Shown: piece by piece, positions 48,067 to 58,171 of the stretch
Numbering within the stretch: position 1 is the first letter of the stretch
How the letters are laid out: each line of letters starts with the position of its first letter
NCBI RefSeq assembly: GCF_021602585.1
Contig: NZ_BQIP01000004.1
Coordinates: 1-64,000, forward strand
Direction of reading: 5' to 3'
DNA length: 64,000 bases
Origin: Pseudomonas faucium
GTDB lineage: Bacteria; Pseudomonadota; Gammaproteobacteria; Pseudomonadales; Pseudomonadaceae
Notes under the pieces: model-generated
Told to the model about the DNA's origin: nothing
Database searches by the model: none
Seen by the model: only the letters and a program-made list of their open reading frames with translations
Translations under genes and position numbers: made by a program

Positions 48067-49245
48067 ATGAGACGCTCACCCAATACCCGCCGCCGCATCG
48101 CCCTTGGCAGCCTTGGCTTGCTGGCCCTGGGCTGCCTGCTGGCCTGGAAGGCGCTGCCCTATGGCGCCCTGCCGGTCAGCACCGTCGCCGTTGCCCGTGG
48201 CGACATCGAAAGCAGTGTCACCGCCCTCGGCACCCTGCAGCCGCGCCGCTACGTGGACGTCGGGGCCCAGGCCTCCGGGCAGATCCGCACCCTGCACGTG
48301 GAAGCCGGCGACCAAGTGCACAAGGGCCAGCTGCTGGTGGAGATCGACCCCTCGACCCAGCAGGCCCGGCTCGACGCCGGGCGTTTCTCGATCGACAACC
48401 TCAAGGCCCAGCTCGCCGAGCAACAGGCGCAATACCTGCTGGCCCAGCAGCAGCACAAGCGCCAGCGCGAACTGGCCGCCGCCGGCGCCACCCGCGCCGA
48501 AGACCTGCAGGCCGCCGACGCCCAGCTCAAGGTGACCCAGGCCCGCATCGCCATGTACCAGGCGCAAATCCGCCAGGCCCAGGCCAACCTGCGCAGCGAC
48601 GAAGCAGAGCTCGGCTACACGCGCATCTACGCGCCCATGGACGGCACCGTGGTCGCGGTGGATGCGCGCGAAGGCCAGACCCTCAACGCCCAGCAGCAGA
48701 CCCCGCTGATCCTGCGCATCGCCAAACTGTCGCCGATGACCGTGTGGGCGCAGGTCTCGGAGGCCGACATCGGCAAGGTCAAGCCCGGCATGACCGCCTA
48801 CTTCACCACCCTGGCCGGCGGCAAGCGCCGCTGGCACAGCACCGTGCGCCAGATCTTGCCGATCCCGCCCAAGCCGCTGGCCCACGCCAGCCAGGGCGGC
48901 GGCAGCCCGCTCAGCGCCAGCGCCGGCTCCGCCGCCAGCCAGGTGGTGCAGTACACCGTGCTGCTGGACGTCGACAACCCCGACGGCGCGCTGATGGCCG
49001 ACATGACCACCCAGGTGTTCTTCGTCGCCGGCCACGCCAGCCAAGTGCTCACCGCACCGCTGGCCGCCCTGGACGACGGCGCCGGTGAAGGCCTGCGCCT
49101 GGCCCAGGTGCTGGGCAAGGATGGCAAGGTCGAACAGCGCCAGGTGCGCATCGGCCTCAGCGACCGCCTGCGCGTGCAGATCGTCGACGGCCTCGACGAA
49201 GGTGAACGCCTGGTCATCGGCGCCCCTGCCGCCAGTGGAGGTTGA
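48067..49245 (+). CDS. pvdR: pyoverdine efflux periplasmic adaptor PvdR
   Basis: PvdR is the membrane-fusion (MacA-type) subunit of the PvdRT-OpmQ tripartite pump that exports and recycles pyoverdine. The 392-residue protein starts at 48067 (MRRSPNTRRRIAL); an in-frame GTG at 48040 has no signal-like lead. It has an N-terminal membrane anchor, a lipoyl half-motif (VGAQASGQIRTLHVEAGDQVHKGQLLVEIDPS), a long coiled-coil hairpin near residues 95-190, and beta-barrel and C-terminal domains. It runs directly into pvdT. Confidence 0.94.
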   Translation: MRRSPNTRRRIALGSLGLLALGCLLAWKALPYGALPVSTVAVARGDIESSVTALGTLQPRRYVDVGAQASGQIRTLHVEAGDQVHKGQLLVEIDPSTQQARLDAGRFSIDNLKAQLAEQQAQYLLAQQQHKRQRELAAAGATRAEDLQAADAQLKVTQARIAMYQAQIRQAQANLRSDEAELGYTRIYAPMDGTVVAVDAREGQTLNAQQQTPLILRIAKLSPMTVWAQVSEADIGKVKPGMTAYFTTLAGGKRRWHSTVRQILPIPPKPLAHASQGGGSPLSASAGSAASQVVQYTVLLDVDNPDGALMADMTTQVFFVAGHASQVLTAPLAALDDGAGEGLRLAQVLGKDGKVEQRQVRIGLSDRLRVQIVDGLDEGERLVIGAPAASGG

Positions 49246-51210
49246 ATGGACACGCCCCTGATCGAGCTGCGCGATATCCGCAAGTCCTACGGCGGCGGCG
49301 ACACGCCCACGGTCGAGGTGCTGCGCGGCATCAGCCTGAGCATCCGGCCCGGCGAGTTCATCGCCATCGTCGGCGCCTCCGGCTCCGGCAAGTCGACCTT
49401 GATGAACATCCTTGGCTGCCTCGACCGCCCTACCACTGGCAGCTACCTGTTCGCCGGCAAGGACGTCGCCCAGCTGGACGGCGACCAACTGGCCTGGCTA
49501 CGCCGCGAAGCCTTCGGCTTCGTGTTCCAGGGCTACCACCTGATCCCCTCCGGCTCGGCCCAGGAAAACGTCGAGATGCCCGCCATCTACGCCGGCACCC
49601 CACCGGCCGAACGCCACGCCCGCGCCGCCGCCCTGCTGACCCGCCTGGGTCTGGCCAGCCGCCTGGGCAACCGCCCGCACCAGCTCTCCGGCGGCCAGCA
49701 GCAGCGTGTGTCGATTGCCCGGGCCTTGATGAACGGCGGCCACATCATCCTCGCCGACGAACCCACCGGCGCCCTCGACAGCCACAGTGGCCGCGAAGTC
49801 ATGGCCCTGCTCGACGAGCTGGCCAGCCAGGGCCATGTGATCATCCTCATCACCCACGACCGCGCCGTGGCGCAGCGCGCCCGGCGGGTGGTGGAAATCC
49901 GCGATGGCCTGATGGTCAGCGACTCCGCTGCCGGCCAGCCGCCACAAACCACGGCGCAAAGCCTGCAGGCCGATACCCTGCGCCAGCGCCTGGACCGCGG
50001 CGCCACCGCGCACGGTGCCTGGCAAGGCGAACTGCTCGAAGCCCTGCAAGCCGCCTGGCGGGTGATGTGGATCAACCGCTTTCGCACCGCCCTGACCTTG
50101 CTCGGCATCGTCATCGGCGTGGCCTCGGTGGTGGTCATGCTGGCCGTCGGCGAAGGCAGCAAACGCCAGGTGATGGCGCAGATGGCCGCGTTCGGCTCCA
50201 ACATCCTCTACCTCAACGGCCGCCCGCCGACCCTGCGCGAGCCCGGCGGCATCGTCACCCTCGACGATGTCGCGGCCATCGCCGAGCTGCCCCAGGTGCA
50301 GCGGGTGATGCCGGTGATCGGCAGCAACGTGATGGTGCGCCATGGCAACAACAACCAGAAGTTCTACGTCGGCGGCAACAACGTCGAGTTCCCGCGCATC
50401 CTCAACTGGCCGGTGGTCGAGGGCAGCTTCTTCAGCGAAGCCGACGAGCGCAGCGGCGCCGCCGTGGCGGTGATCGGCCAGAAGGTCCGGGACAAACTCA
50501 TGGCCCCCGGCAGCGATGCCCTGGGCCAGTACCTGCTGATCGGCAACGTGCCGTTCCAGGTGGTCGGCCTGCTCGCCGCCAAGGGCGCAAGCTCAGGCGA
50601 TCAGAAGAGCGACGAGCGCATCGTGGTGCCCTATTCCGCCGCCGCCACCCGCCTGTTCGGCAGCCATGACCCGGAATACGTGATCATCGCCGCCGCCGAC
50701 TCGGCCCGGGTGGCCGACAGCGAAGCGGCGATCACCCAGCTGATGCGCAAGCGCCACCAGGGCAAGGACGACTTCGAACTGACCAACGACGCAGCGCTGA
50801 TCCAGGCCGAGGCCCGCACCCAGAACAGCCTGTCGCTGATGCTCGGGGCCATCGCCGCGATTTCGCTGCTGGTCGGCGGCATCGGGGTGATGAACATCAT
50901 GCTCATGACCGTGCGCGAACGTACCCGCGAAATCGGTATCCGCATGGCCACCGGCGCCCGCCAGCGCGACATCCAGCGCCAGTTCATCAGCGAAGCGGTG
51001 ATGCTGTCGATGGTCGGCGGCGTCACCGGCATCCTCCTGGCCCTGGCGATCGGCGGCGCCCTGACCCTGGCGCAGGTGGCCGTGGCCTTCGCCCTGCCGG
51101 CCATCCTCGGCGCGTTCAGTTGCGCCGTGGTCACCGGCATCGTGTTCGGCTTCATGCCGGCGCGCAAAGCCTCCCGGCTCGACCCGGTCAAAGCCCTTAC
51201 CAGCGAATAA
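49246..51210 (+). CDS. pvdT: pyoverdine efflux ABC transporter PvdT
   Basis: PvdT is a MacB-type ABC protein with an N-terminal ATPase and a C-terminal four-helix permease. The 654-residue sequence shows Walker [13 protein letters not shown], the signature [15 protein letters not shown], Walker [13 protein letters not shown], a first membrane helix near residue 285 ([22 protein letters not shown]), a large periplasmic domain, and three C-terminal helices with the MacB hallmark [24 protein letters not shown]. It starts on the base after the pvdR stop codon. Confidence 0.96.
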   Translation: MDTPLIELRDIRKSYGGGDTPTVEVLRGISLSIRPGEFIAIVGASGSGKSTLMNILGCLDRPTTGSYLFAGKDVAQLDGDQLAWLRREAFGFVFQGYHLIPSGSAQENVEMPAIYAGTPPAERHARAAALLTRLGLASRLGNRPHQLSGGQQQRVSIARALMNGGHIILADEPTGALDSHSGREVMALLDELASQGHVIILITHDRAVAQRARRVVEIRDGLMVSDSAAGQPPQTTAQSLQADTLRQRLDRGATAHGAWQGELLEALQAAWRVMWINRFRTALTLLGIVIGVASVVVMLAVGEGSKRQVMAQMAAFGSNILYLNGRPPTLREPGGIVTLDDVAAIAELPQVQRVMPVIGSNVMVRHGNNNQKFYVGGNNVEFPRILNWPVVEGSFFSEADERSGAAVAVIGQKVRDKLMAPGSDALGQYLLIGNVPFQVVGLLAAKGASSGDQKSDERIVVPYSAAATRLFGSHDPEYVIIAAADSARVADSEAAITQLMRKRHQGKDDFELTNDAALIQAEARTQNSLSLMLGAIAAISLLVGGIGVMNIMLMTVRERTREIGIRMATGARQRDIQRQFISEAVMLSMVGGVTGILLALAIGGALTLAQVAVAFALPAILGAFSCAVVTGIVFGFMPARKASRLDPVKALTSE

Positions 51211-51213
51211 GCC

Positions 51214-52617
51214 ATGACATTGCCAAGCCGCATCAGCCTTTTGACCCTGTGCCTGGGCCTCGCCGCCTGCAGCACGCCACCGCCGCCCGCCAGTGGCATC
51301 GCCGCCCCGCTGCACTGGCAAGGCGAAACAGCCACCGCCAACCTTGGCCTGCCGTCGTCCACCTGGTGGCAAGCCTTTGCCAGCCCCGAGCTGAACCAGC
51401 TCATCGAACGAGCCCGGGCCAATGCCCATGACCTGGCGGCCGCCACGGCGCGGGTTCGCCAGGCCCAGGCCCGCGCCGTGATCGCCGGCGCCCCGCTGCT
51501 GCCGGAGCTGCAGGCGGGCCTGGACGGCAGCCGCCAGCGCCTGCTGCATGGCGACGGCGCCGACTCGCTGGACGTGAGCCGCCGCCAGCCGACCTACACC
51601 ACCTTCGGCACCCAGCTCAGCGCCAGCTACGAACTCGACTTCTGGGGCGGCCTGCGCGCCGCCCGCGCCAGCGCCCTGCACGGCCTCGACGCCAGCCGCT
51701 TCGACCGCCAGACGGTGCAGCTGACCCTGTTCAGCGCCGTGGCCGACAGCTACCTGCAAGGCCTGGCCCTGGGTGAACAACTGCGTATCGCCCAGCTCAA
51801 CCTGAGCAACGCCCGCGACGTGCTGCACCTGGTCGAAAGCCGCGAGCGTGCAGGCTCCGCCACGCGCCTGGAACTGGCCCAGCAGCGCAGCCTGGTGGCC
51901 GCCCAGCAGCGCCAGCTGCCGCTGCTCGAACAACAGTTGCAGGACAGCCGCGTGACCCTGGCGACCTTGCTCGGCGACCCGGTGCAGGCGCTGCCAGCCA
52001 GCCAGCAGGCACTCGCCAGCGTGCAGTGGCCCGCCATCGGCAGCGGCGTGCCCAGCGAGCTGCTGGCCCGGCGCCCGGACATCGCCGCCGCCGAGGCCCG
52101 CCTGGCCGCCGCCAGCGCCAACGTGCAAGTGGCGCGGGCGGCGCTGCTGCCCAAGCTGACCCTCGGCGCCAACCTGGGCACCGGCGCCAATACTTTCGCC
52201 GAGGTGTTCGACACGTCCTACTACACCCTCACCGCAGGCCTGGTGGCGCCGGTGTTCAACAACGGCCGGCTGCGCGCCGCCAGGCAGCTGGCCGAAGCCG
52301 AGCAGGACGAACTGCTGGAGACTTACCGCAGCAGCATCCTGGCTGGCTTTGCCGATGTCGAGAAGGCGCTGAACGCCATCCACGGCGTGGACCGCCAGCG
52401 CCAGTGGCAGGATGAGGAAGTGCTGCAGGCACGCCAAGCCTTCGACCTCGCGCAGCAGCGCTATGGCGCCGGCGCCGAAACCTTGCTGAGCGTGCTGGAA
52501 ACCCAGCGCACCCTGTACCTGGCCCAGGACCAGCAGGCGCAGCTGCGCCTGGCCCGGCTGCAAGGCAGCGTGGCGTTGTACAAGGCATTGGGTGGCGGGT
52601 GGCAGGTCGAGCGCTGA
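51214..52617 (+). CDS. opmQ: outer-membrane efflux lipoprotein OpmQ
   Basis: OpmQ is the TolC-like channel of the PvdRT pump. The 467-residue protein has a lipoprotein signal (LLTLCLGLAAC) and two repeats of the outer-membrane efflux fold. Visible stretches include WWQAFASPELNQLIERARANAHDLAAATARVRQAQA, YELDFWGGLRAARASAL, LLARRPDIAAAEARLAAASANVQVARAALLPKLTL and APVFNNGRLRAARQLAEAEQ. It is the last gene of pvdR-pvdT-opmQ, three bases after pvdT, and is followed by a REP pair. Confidence 0.94.
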   Translation: MTLPSRISLLTLCLGLAACSTPPPPASGIAAPLHWQGETATANLGLPSSTWWQAFASPELNQLIERARANAHDLAAATARVRQAQARAVIAGAPLLPELQAGLDGSRQRLLHGDGADSLDVSRRQPTYTTFGTQLSASYELDFWGGLRAARASALHGLDASRFDRQTVQLTLFSAVADSYLQGLALGEQLRIAQLNLSNARDVLHLVESRERAGSATRLELAQQRSLVAAQQRQLPLLEQQLQDSRVTLATLLGDPVQALPASQQALASVQWPAIGSGVPSELLARRPDIAAAEARLAAASANVQVARAALLPKLTLGANLGTGANTFAEVFDTSYYTLTAGLVAPVFNNGRLRAARQLAEAEQDELLETYRSSILAGFADVEKALNAIHGVDRQRQWQDEEVLQARQAFDLAQQRYGAGAETLLSVLETQRTLYLAQDQQAQLRLARLQGSVALYKALGGGWQVER

Positions 52618-52645
52618 GCGCCAGCGCATTACACAAAAGCAAGCC

Positions 52646-52750
52646 TTGTGGGAGCCCTTGTGGGAGCCGGCTTGCCGGCGATGAGGCCGGCGCAGGCAAA
52701 AACCAGTCAGCCTGCCAGAGCCCTATCGCCGGCAAGCCGGCTCCCACAGG
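52646..52750. repeat. REP pair in inverted orientation with a truncated third copy
   Basis: A REP copy at 52659-52688 (GTGGGAGCCGGCTTGCCGGC) faces an opposite copy at 52723-52748 (ATCGCCGGCAAGCCGGCTCC). Just before the first lies TTGTGGGAGCCC at 52646-52657, which looks like a truncated duplicate of the REP head. The group lies between the convergent opmQ and pvdP genes. Confidence 0.85.
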
Positions 52751-52791
52751 GGATCGTGGGGGCGTTCAGGTTCTGGGGAAGACAACGGCTA

Positions 52792-54420
52792 TCAGCGTTT
52801 GGCCAGCTTCAAATTACGCGCATACCAAGGCCGCTGCGGCACTTTGGGCTTCAACCGGGCAAACAGGTCGTCATCCCCAAAAATGATCCGCAACGCCAGC
52901 TTCATGGTCTCCGGGTCCATCTCCACGCTGCGCCCCGGCCTCAACCCAGGCACCGTCGAGCAGCCATGGGTATCCGGCCCCAGCCACGGGTCCGCCACCT
53001 CCACCCACGGCCCCTGGGCGAACCACGGCACGCCATTGACTTCAGTGCGCCGCACCTGGCCCGGGTGGATGCGCTCATGGGCCCTGTACCAATCCTCGAT
53101 ACGGTCATCGATCCAGCCATGGAAATGCCAGAACACCGGGTTCACATGGGACGAAAACGGGTCGCCGAGAAAGTCGTTCTGCGCCTCGAACCAACGCCCG
53201 GCAAAGTCCTCCGGCGCCCGCGCAAACGGCACCGGCATGCCATTGGACGGGTCACGCGGCACCGACGCCCAGCGCATGTGCAGCCAGTCGTGCAGGCCCA
53301 GCTCCATTTCCGAGCCGAACTGGCCGAGGGTCAGCGTGCTCAGGTAGTGCGGGTCGCTGTAGCGCGACTCCCACACCTGGAAGTTGCCGTGGTAGGTGTC
53401 GGGCGTCTTGATGTCGCGCACCCACTGGGTGTACTGCGCATCGCTCGGCGCCAGCCAGGTGGGCGGCAAGGCATTGCCATCGTGGTTGTCGAAATAGCGC
53501 ACGAAACCGGCCCGGTCGCGCTCCAGCTCCGGCTGCGGCAGCGGAAACCGCGGCCACGAGGGCAGGTCCTGCAGGGCACGAGCTGCGCGCAGCATGTGCC
53601 GGTGCATGAAGAAGAAATCCACCCCCGAACCATTGCGGTCCTTGTGCCGGCCGCGGGCATCGCGCTCCTGGTCACGGGGCCCGGGCTGCCAGCCCAGGCC
53701 GCGCAGGGACGCCTGCTTCTGCTCGTCCAGCTTGTGCCACTTGTCCCGCGAGGCATGCCACAACTGGTGGAACAGCCGATGCTCGGGCGCCACCAGCCAG
53801 GCCAGCAAGGCCGGTGACAACGGCGTGCGTTCGCGGGGCTCGGGGAAGGTGCGCTTGACCGCCAGGAACTGGTTGTCCTGCAGCGGCAGGGTCAGGGCCC
53901 GGTCGAGCCGGGCGATGCGGCCGTTGAGGCTGGCCGGCCCGGCATTGCCCAGGCCGCCCCAGGCTTCGTCGAGCACCACCTGGCATTCATAGTCCGCCTG
54001 CGCCTCGCCCGCCTGGGTGGCAAACAGGCGCCAGCGCAGGGTGCCGGGCTTCTCCGTCAGCAGGTCGCCGAGCACCCGGTAGCGGGGCTCCTGCTCACCG
54101 CGCAGGCGCTCGGGGGTGTCCAGGTAGCCGCGCAGGCCACGGCCGTTCTGCGCCACGTCCAGCAGCAGCTCCAGCTCCCCTGCGGGCAGGCCTTGCAGGC
54201 CGGCATCGGCGCCATGGCAGCTCCAGCGCCAGACGCCGCGCAAGGTATCGCCCAACTGCTGCAGCGTCGCATCGGCCAGTTCCACCACGGCCTCGCCCGG
54301 GGTTTCCGGGAACTGCTCGTCGAACTGCTGGCGCTGCACATGCCGCGCATACAGCGCACCGGGTACTACCACGCCCGTCAATGCCACACCGGCGATGAAC
54401 CCGCGTCGTGAAATCGTCAT
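52792..54420 (-). CDS. pvdP: periplasmic tyrosinase PvdP
   Basis: PvdP is a copper tyrosinase that oxidises ferribactin to form the pyoverdine chromophore. The 542-residue protein starts at 54420 with a Tat signal (MTISRRGFIAGVALTG). Histidine groups that may bind the two coppers are seen in HRLFHQLWHASRDKW, FFMHRHMLRAAR, GLHDWLHMRW and SSHVNPVFWHFHGWIDD. A long upstream in-frame extension overlaps the promoter region and was rejected. It is transcribed alone, divergent from pvdMNO, from an iron-starvation box at 54476-54499. Confidence 0.93.
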   Translation of the reverse strand: MTISRRGFIAGVALTGVVVPGALYARHVQRQQFDEQFPETPGEAVVELADATLQQLGDTLRGVWRWSCHGADAGLQGLPAGELELLLDVAQNGRGLRGYLDTPERLRGEQEPRYRVLGDLLTEKPGTLRWRLFATQAGEAQADYECQVVLDEAWGGLGNAGPASLNGRIARLDRALTLPLQDNQFLAVKRTFPEPRERTPLSPALLAWLVAPEHRLFHQLWHASRDKWHKLDEQKQASLRGLGWQPGPRDQERDARGRHKDRNGSGVDFFFMHRHMLRAARALQDLPSWPRFPLPQPELERDRAGFVRYFDNHDGNALPPTWLAPSDAQYTQWVRDIKTPDTYHGNFQVWESRYSDPHYLSTLTLGQFGSEMELGLHDWLHMRWASVPRDPSNGMPVPFARAPEDFAGRWFEAQNDFLGDPFSSHVNPVFWHFHGWIDDRIEDWYRAHERIHPGQVRRTEVNGVPWFAQGPWVEVADPWLGPDTHGCSTVPGLRPGRSVEMDPETMKLALRIIFGDDDLFARLKPKVPQRPWYARNLKLAKR

Positions 54421-54475
54421 TGCCACTACCTGAGCATTCGTTGCGGCCATGGAGCACGGCCTGTCCAAGGCTAGA

Positions 54476-54499
54476 ACGTTGCCCACGCAGCGAAATTTA
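54476..54499 (-). promoter_or_regulatory. iron-starvation box (PvdS site) of pvdP
   Basis: On the minus strand TAAAT (54499-54495) and CGT (54478-54476) are separated by exactly 16 bp. It lies about 56 bp before the pvdP start and 27 bp from the oppositely directed box of pvdM. Confidence 0.85.
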
Positions 54500-54525
54500 A
54501 CGCCCCGCCCACCGCGCGCCGTCGA

Positions 54526-54549
54526 TAAATTTGCCCCGCCCTCGTTCGT
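54526..54549 (+). promoter_or_regulatory. iron-starvation box (PvdS site) of pvdMNO
   Basis: TAAAT at 54526-54530 and CGT at 54547-54549 are separated by exactly 16 bp, about 80 bp before the pvdM start. Confidence 0.85.
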
Positions 54550-54629
54550 CCAACCTGATACCCAAGCCCTGGCCGCGCCACCGCCGCTGCGGCGCAAGGC
54601 TCACCCGATCAACGCGCAACGAGATGGCA

Positions 54630-55976
54630 ATGACCAAGACCCGCTCCCGCAAAGCCCTGTACATCGGCCTGCCCCTGGCCCTGACGGTTGCCCTGGGGAG
54701 TGCCGCCGGCTACTTCTACTGGCGGCACCTGCACGCAGGCTACCCGCTGAAGATCGTCCAGCAGGCCGAGGCGCTGCACGATCACATGCTCTCGTTCGAC
54801 AGCCACGTCACCGTGCCACTGGCCCTGGGCAGCGCCGGCCACGAAGCGGACAAGGACGGCCCCGGCCAGTTCGACCTGGCCAAGGCCAACCGCGGGCGCC
54901 TGTCGGGCGCGGCGCTGACGGTGTTCGGCTGGCCGGAAATCTGGAACGGCGCCAACGCCCCGCACCGCCCCACCCCTGGCTTCGTCGATGCCGCCCGGCA
55001 AGAGCAGGAAGCGCGCTACAAGATCATCACCGGCATGGTCCGCGACTTCCCCAACCAGGTCGGCATCGCCTACACCCCCGACGACTTCCGGCGCCTGAAC
55101 GGCGAAGGCAAGTTCGCCATCTTCATCAGCATGCTCAACGCCTACCCGCTGGGCCACGACCTGGCGCAGCTCGACCTGTGGGCGGCACGCGGCATGCGCA
55201 TGTTCGGCTTCAGCTATGTCGGCAACAACGACTGGGCCGACTCCTCGCGGCCGCTGCCGTTCTTCAACGACACCGCCGACGCACTGGGTGGCCTGTCGCC
55301 GCTGGGCGAGCAGGCGGTCAAGCGCCTGAACGACCTGGGCGTGATCATCGATGTCTCGCAGATGTCGACCCTGGCCCTGGAAGATGTCGCGCGCCTGTCG
55401 CGTGCGCCGCTGGTGGCCTCGCATTCGGCGCCGCGGGCCTTGGTCGACATCCCGCGCAACCTCTCCGACAAGGAAATGCAGCTGATCAAGGACAGCGGCG
55501 GGGTCATCCAGGTGGTCGGCTTCGGCCAGTACCTCAAGCCGCTGACCCAGCCGGTGGTGGACAAGCTCGACGCCCTGCGCGCGCGCTTCGACCTGCAACC
55601 GCTGCAAGGCCTGGCCAATGCCCTGATGCCCGGCGATGCGGTGATCGCCATCTGGCCCGAGGCGCGCTTCGGCGAGTACGCAAGCTCGCTCTACAGCATC
55701 CTCGACGAAGAACCCAAGGCCACCCTCAAGCAGTACGTCGACGCCATCGACTACACGGTGAAGAAGGTCGGCATCGACCACGTCGGCATCGCCTCGGACT
55801 TCAACGACGGCGGCGGCCTGGACGGCTGGAAGGACGTCAGCGAAATCCGCAATGTCACCGCCGAGCTGCTCACCCGCGGCTACAGCGAAGCCGACATCGC
55901 CAAGCTCTGGGCGGGCAACTTCCTGCGCGCCTGGGCGCAGGTGCAAAAAGCCGCCCTCCCCGTCGCCAACCGCTGA
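54630..55976 (+). CDS. pvdM: periplasmic dipeptidase-like pyoverdine maturation protein PvdM
   Basis: PvdM is a renal-dipeptidase (M19) homologue needed for ferribactin oxidation in the periplasm. The start at 54630 (MTKTRSRKALYIGLPLAL) gives 448 residues, with an N-terminal membrane anchor; an ATG two codons earlier is also possible. The metal-site motif of true M19 enzymes (D-x-H-x-D) reads DSHVT, so the aspartate is threonine (Thr61), and the later S-H reads DVSQMS. VASHSAPRAL is kept. The protein may thus not be a normal zinc dipeptidase. It is followed after 17 bp by pvdN. Confidence 0.93.
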   Translation: MTKTRSRKALYIGLPLALTVALGSAAGYFYWRHLHAGYPLKIVQQAEALHDHMLSFDSHVTVPLALGSAGHEADKDGPGQFDLAKANRGRLSGAALTVFGWPEIWNGANAPHRPTPGFVDAARQEQEARYKIITGMVRDFPNQVGIAYTPDDFRRLNGEGKFAIFISMLNAYPLGHDLAQLDLWAARGMRMFGFSYVGNNDWADSSRPLPFFNDTADALGGLSPLGEQAVKRLNDLGVIIDVSQMSTLALEDVARLSRAPLVASHSAPRALVDIPRNLSDKEMQLIKDSGGVIQVVGFGQYLKPLTQPVVDKLDALRARFDLQPLQGLANALMPGDAVIAIWPEARFGEYASSLYSILDEEPKATLKQYVDAIDYTVKKVGIDHVGIASDFNDGGGLDGWKDVSEIRNVTAELLTRGYSEADIAKLWAGNFLRAWAQVQKAALPVANR

Positions 55977-55993
55977 AGCGAGCCCGCCCGACC

Positions 55994-57265
55994 ATGAGCA
56001 ACCGCCGCACCTTCCTCAAACAGGCCGGCCTGCTGGCCGCCAGCCTGCCCCTGCTGCCCGAGGCCCTGGCCAGCAGCGAGACGCCGCTCACCGGCGCCGA
56101 CAAGTGGCGCAACCTGCGCACGCTGTTCCCGCTCGACCCGCAGGTGGCGCACTTCGCCAACTTCCTGGTCACCGCCCACCCGCGCCCAGTGCAGGCGGCC
56201 ATCGACCGCCACCGCGCCGACCTCGACCGCAACCCCGCCGCGCTGATGGACTGGGAAAGCCAGTACGAATGGCAGCGCGAGGACGAAGTGCGCGAATGGG
56301 CCGGGCGCTACCTTGACGTGCAGCCGCGCCAGGTCGCCCTCACCGGCAGCACCACCGAAGGCCTGGCGATGATCTATGGCGGCCTTGCGGTGAACGCCGA
56401 CCAAGAGATCCTGGTCACCGAGCACGAGCACTACTCCACACACAAGGCGCTGGCCTTCCGCAGCCAGCGCCAGGGCACCACGGTGCGCAAGATCCGCCTG
56501 TTCGACGACCCCTGGACGGTGTCCACCGACCAGGTCCTGAGCACGGTCGACAAAGCCATCGGCCCACAGACCCGAGTGCTCGGCATGACCTGGGTGCACT
56601 CGGGCAGCGGCGTCAAGCTGCCAGTGGGCGAGATCGGCGAGCTGGTGCGCCGGCACAACCGCAACCGCAGCGAAGCCGAGCGCATCCTCTACGTGGTCGA
56701 TGGCGTGCACGGCTTCGGCGTGGAGAACGCGCGCTTCGCCGACTTCAACTGCGACTACTTCATCGCCGGCACCCACAAGTGGATGTTCGGCCCACGCGGC
56801 ACCGGCATCATCTGCGCCGCCTCCACGGGCATGCAACACCTGACGCCGACCTTCGCCACCTTCTCCCGCGATGAAGACTTCGCCACCATCATGACCCCCG
56901 GCGGCTACCACGCCTTCGAGCACCGCTGGGCCGCCGGCGAAGCCTTCAAGCTGCACCTGCAGCTGGGCAAGGCCGAGGTGCAGCAACGCATCCACCAGCT
57001 CAACAGCCTGCTCAAGGAGCGCCTTGCCGAGCATCGCCAGGTCCAGCTGGTAACCCCGCGCAGCGAGCGCTACTCGGCAGGCTTCACCTTCTTTCGCATC
57101 AAGGATCGCAACGCCGATGCCGTCGCCGCCGACCTGATCGCCAACAAGGTGATGTGCGACGCCGTGCACCGCGACGTCGGCCCGGTGATTCGCCTGGCCC
57201 CCAGCCTGCTCAACGACGAGCAGCAGATCGATCGGGCCATGGCCCTGATCACTCGCAACCTGTGA
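55994..57265 (+). CDS. pvdN: periplasmic PLP-dependent pyoverdine side-chain enzyme PvdN
   Basis: PvdN converts the glutamic side chain of pyoverdine to succinamide in the periplasm. The 423-residue protein has a textbook Tat signal (MSNRRTFLKQAGLLAAS) and then an aminotransferase class V-like fold with a PLP lysine in IAGTHKWMFGPRGTG and DGVHGFGVENARF before it. It needs Tat export because it folds with its cofactor in the cytosol. The start at 55994 lies 17 bp after pvdM; the 3' end overlaps an alternative GTG start for pvdO. Confidence 0.94.
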   Translation: MSNRRTFLKQAGLLAASLPLLPEALASSETPLTGADKWRNLRTLFPLDPQVAHFANFLVTAHPRPVQAAIDRHRADLDRNPAALMDWESQYEWQREDEVREWAGRYLDVQPRQVALTGSTTEGLAMIYGGLAVNADQEILVTEHEHYSTHKALAFRSQRQGTTVRKIRLFDDPWTVSTDQVLSTVDKAIGPQTRVLGMTWVHSGSGVKLPVGEIGELVRRHNRNRSEAERILYVVDGVHGFGVENARFADFNCDYFIAGTHKWMFGPRGTGIICAASTGMQHLTPTFATFSRDEDFATIMTPGGYHAFEHRWAAGEAFKLHLQLGKAEVQQRIHQLNSLLKERLAEHRQVQLVTPRSERYSAGFTFFRIKDRNADAVAADLIANKVMCDAVHRDVGPVIRLAPSLLNDEQQIDRAMALITRNL

Positions 57266-57279
57266 ACAAGGCATTGCCC

Positions 57280-58161
57280 ATGACCGCTCCCCTGAACCGC
57301 CTGACCCTGGCCGCCCTGCTGGCCGCCTGCAGCCTGCCGGCCCTGGCCGCGCAAGGCACCGACACCCCCGGCAAGGTATTTCGCGACTGCGACACGCTGT
57401 GCCCGGAAATGGTGGTGCTGCCCGCCGGCACCTTCACCATGGGCACCCCGCCCGACGAAATGGGCCGCCAGGACGACGAAGGCCCGCAGCACCCGGTGAC
57501 CTTCGCCAAGCCCTTCGCCATCAGCCGTTTCCAAGTGACTGCCGGCGAATGGGACGCCTACCTCAAGGCCAGCGGCACGCGCATCGCCGACGGCGACGAC
57601 CGCCCTGGCCGGCGCTGCACCGCCAGCAAGCCGAGCTACAAGCAAGGCCCGCGGCAACCGGCGGTGTGCATGAGCTACCACGACGTGCAGGGCTACGTGG
57701 CCTGGCTGTCGAACAAGACCGGCAAGCACTACCGCATGGTCAGCGAAGCCGAGCGTGAATACGCCGCCCGCGGTGGCAGCAGCGGCATGTTCCCGTTCCC
57801 GCTCGACCCCGATGCCACCCTGGAAATCAGCCAGCACGCCAACGTCTACGGCCCCAAGGACGGCTTCAGCTACAGCTCGCCGGTGGGCAGCTTCCCGGCC
57901 AATGCCTTCGGCGTGTACGACATGCATGGCAACGTCTACGAATGGGTCGCCGACTGCTACCACAACAGCTACCAGGGCGCGCCGGCCGACGGCAGCGCCT
58001 GGGGCCAGGCCAGCCGCGCCGAAGGCAGCTGCAAGGTGGTGAGCATCCGCGGCAACGACTGGGGCGAGGCGCCGATCTTCTCGCGCTCGGGCAACCGCAA
58101 CACCAACACCCCCGAGCGCCTGGGCGACTGGCTGGGCTTCAGGGTGGTCCGCGAGCTATAG
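57280..58161 (+). CDS. pvdO: periplasmic FGE-sulfatase-domain protein PvdO
   Basis: PvdO acts in the last oxidation step of chromophore formation, turning dihydropyoverdine into pyoverdine. The 293-residue protein has a Sec signal (LTLAALLAACSLPALA) and a formylglycine-generating-enzyme fold: EMVVLPAGTFTMGTPPDEMG, HPVTFAKPFAISRFQVTAGEWDAYL, GNVYEWVADCYHNSY and NTPERLGDWLGFRVVREL. I chose the ATG at 57280, which has AAGG before it. The GTG at 57262 overlaps the pvdN stop and is an alternative. Confidence 0.93.
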   Translation: MTAPLNRLTLAALLAACSLPALAAQGTDTPGKVFRDCDTLCPEMVVLPAGTFTMGTPPDEMGRQDDEGPQHPVTFAKPFAISRFQVTAGEWDAYLKASGTRIADGDDRPGRRCTASKPSYKQGPRQPAVCMSYHDVQGYVAWLSNKTGKHYRMVSEAEREYAARGGSSGMFPFPLDPDATLEISQHANVYGPKDGFSYSSPVGSFPANAFGVYDMHGNVYEWVADCYHNSYQGAPADGSAWGQASRAEGSCKVVSIRGNDWGEAPIFSRSGNRNTNTPERLGDWLGFRVVREL

Positions 58162-58171
58162 GCCCGAGGCT

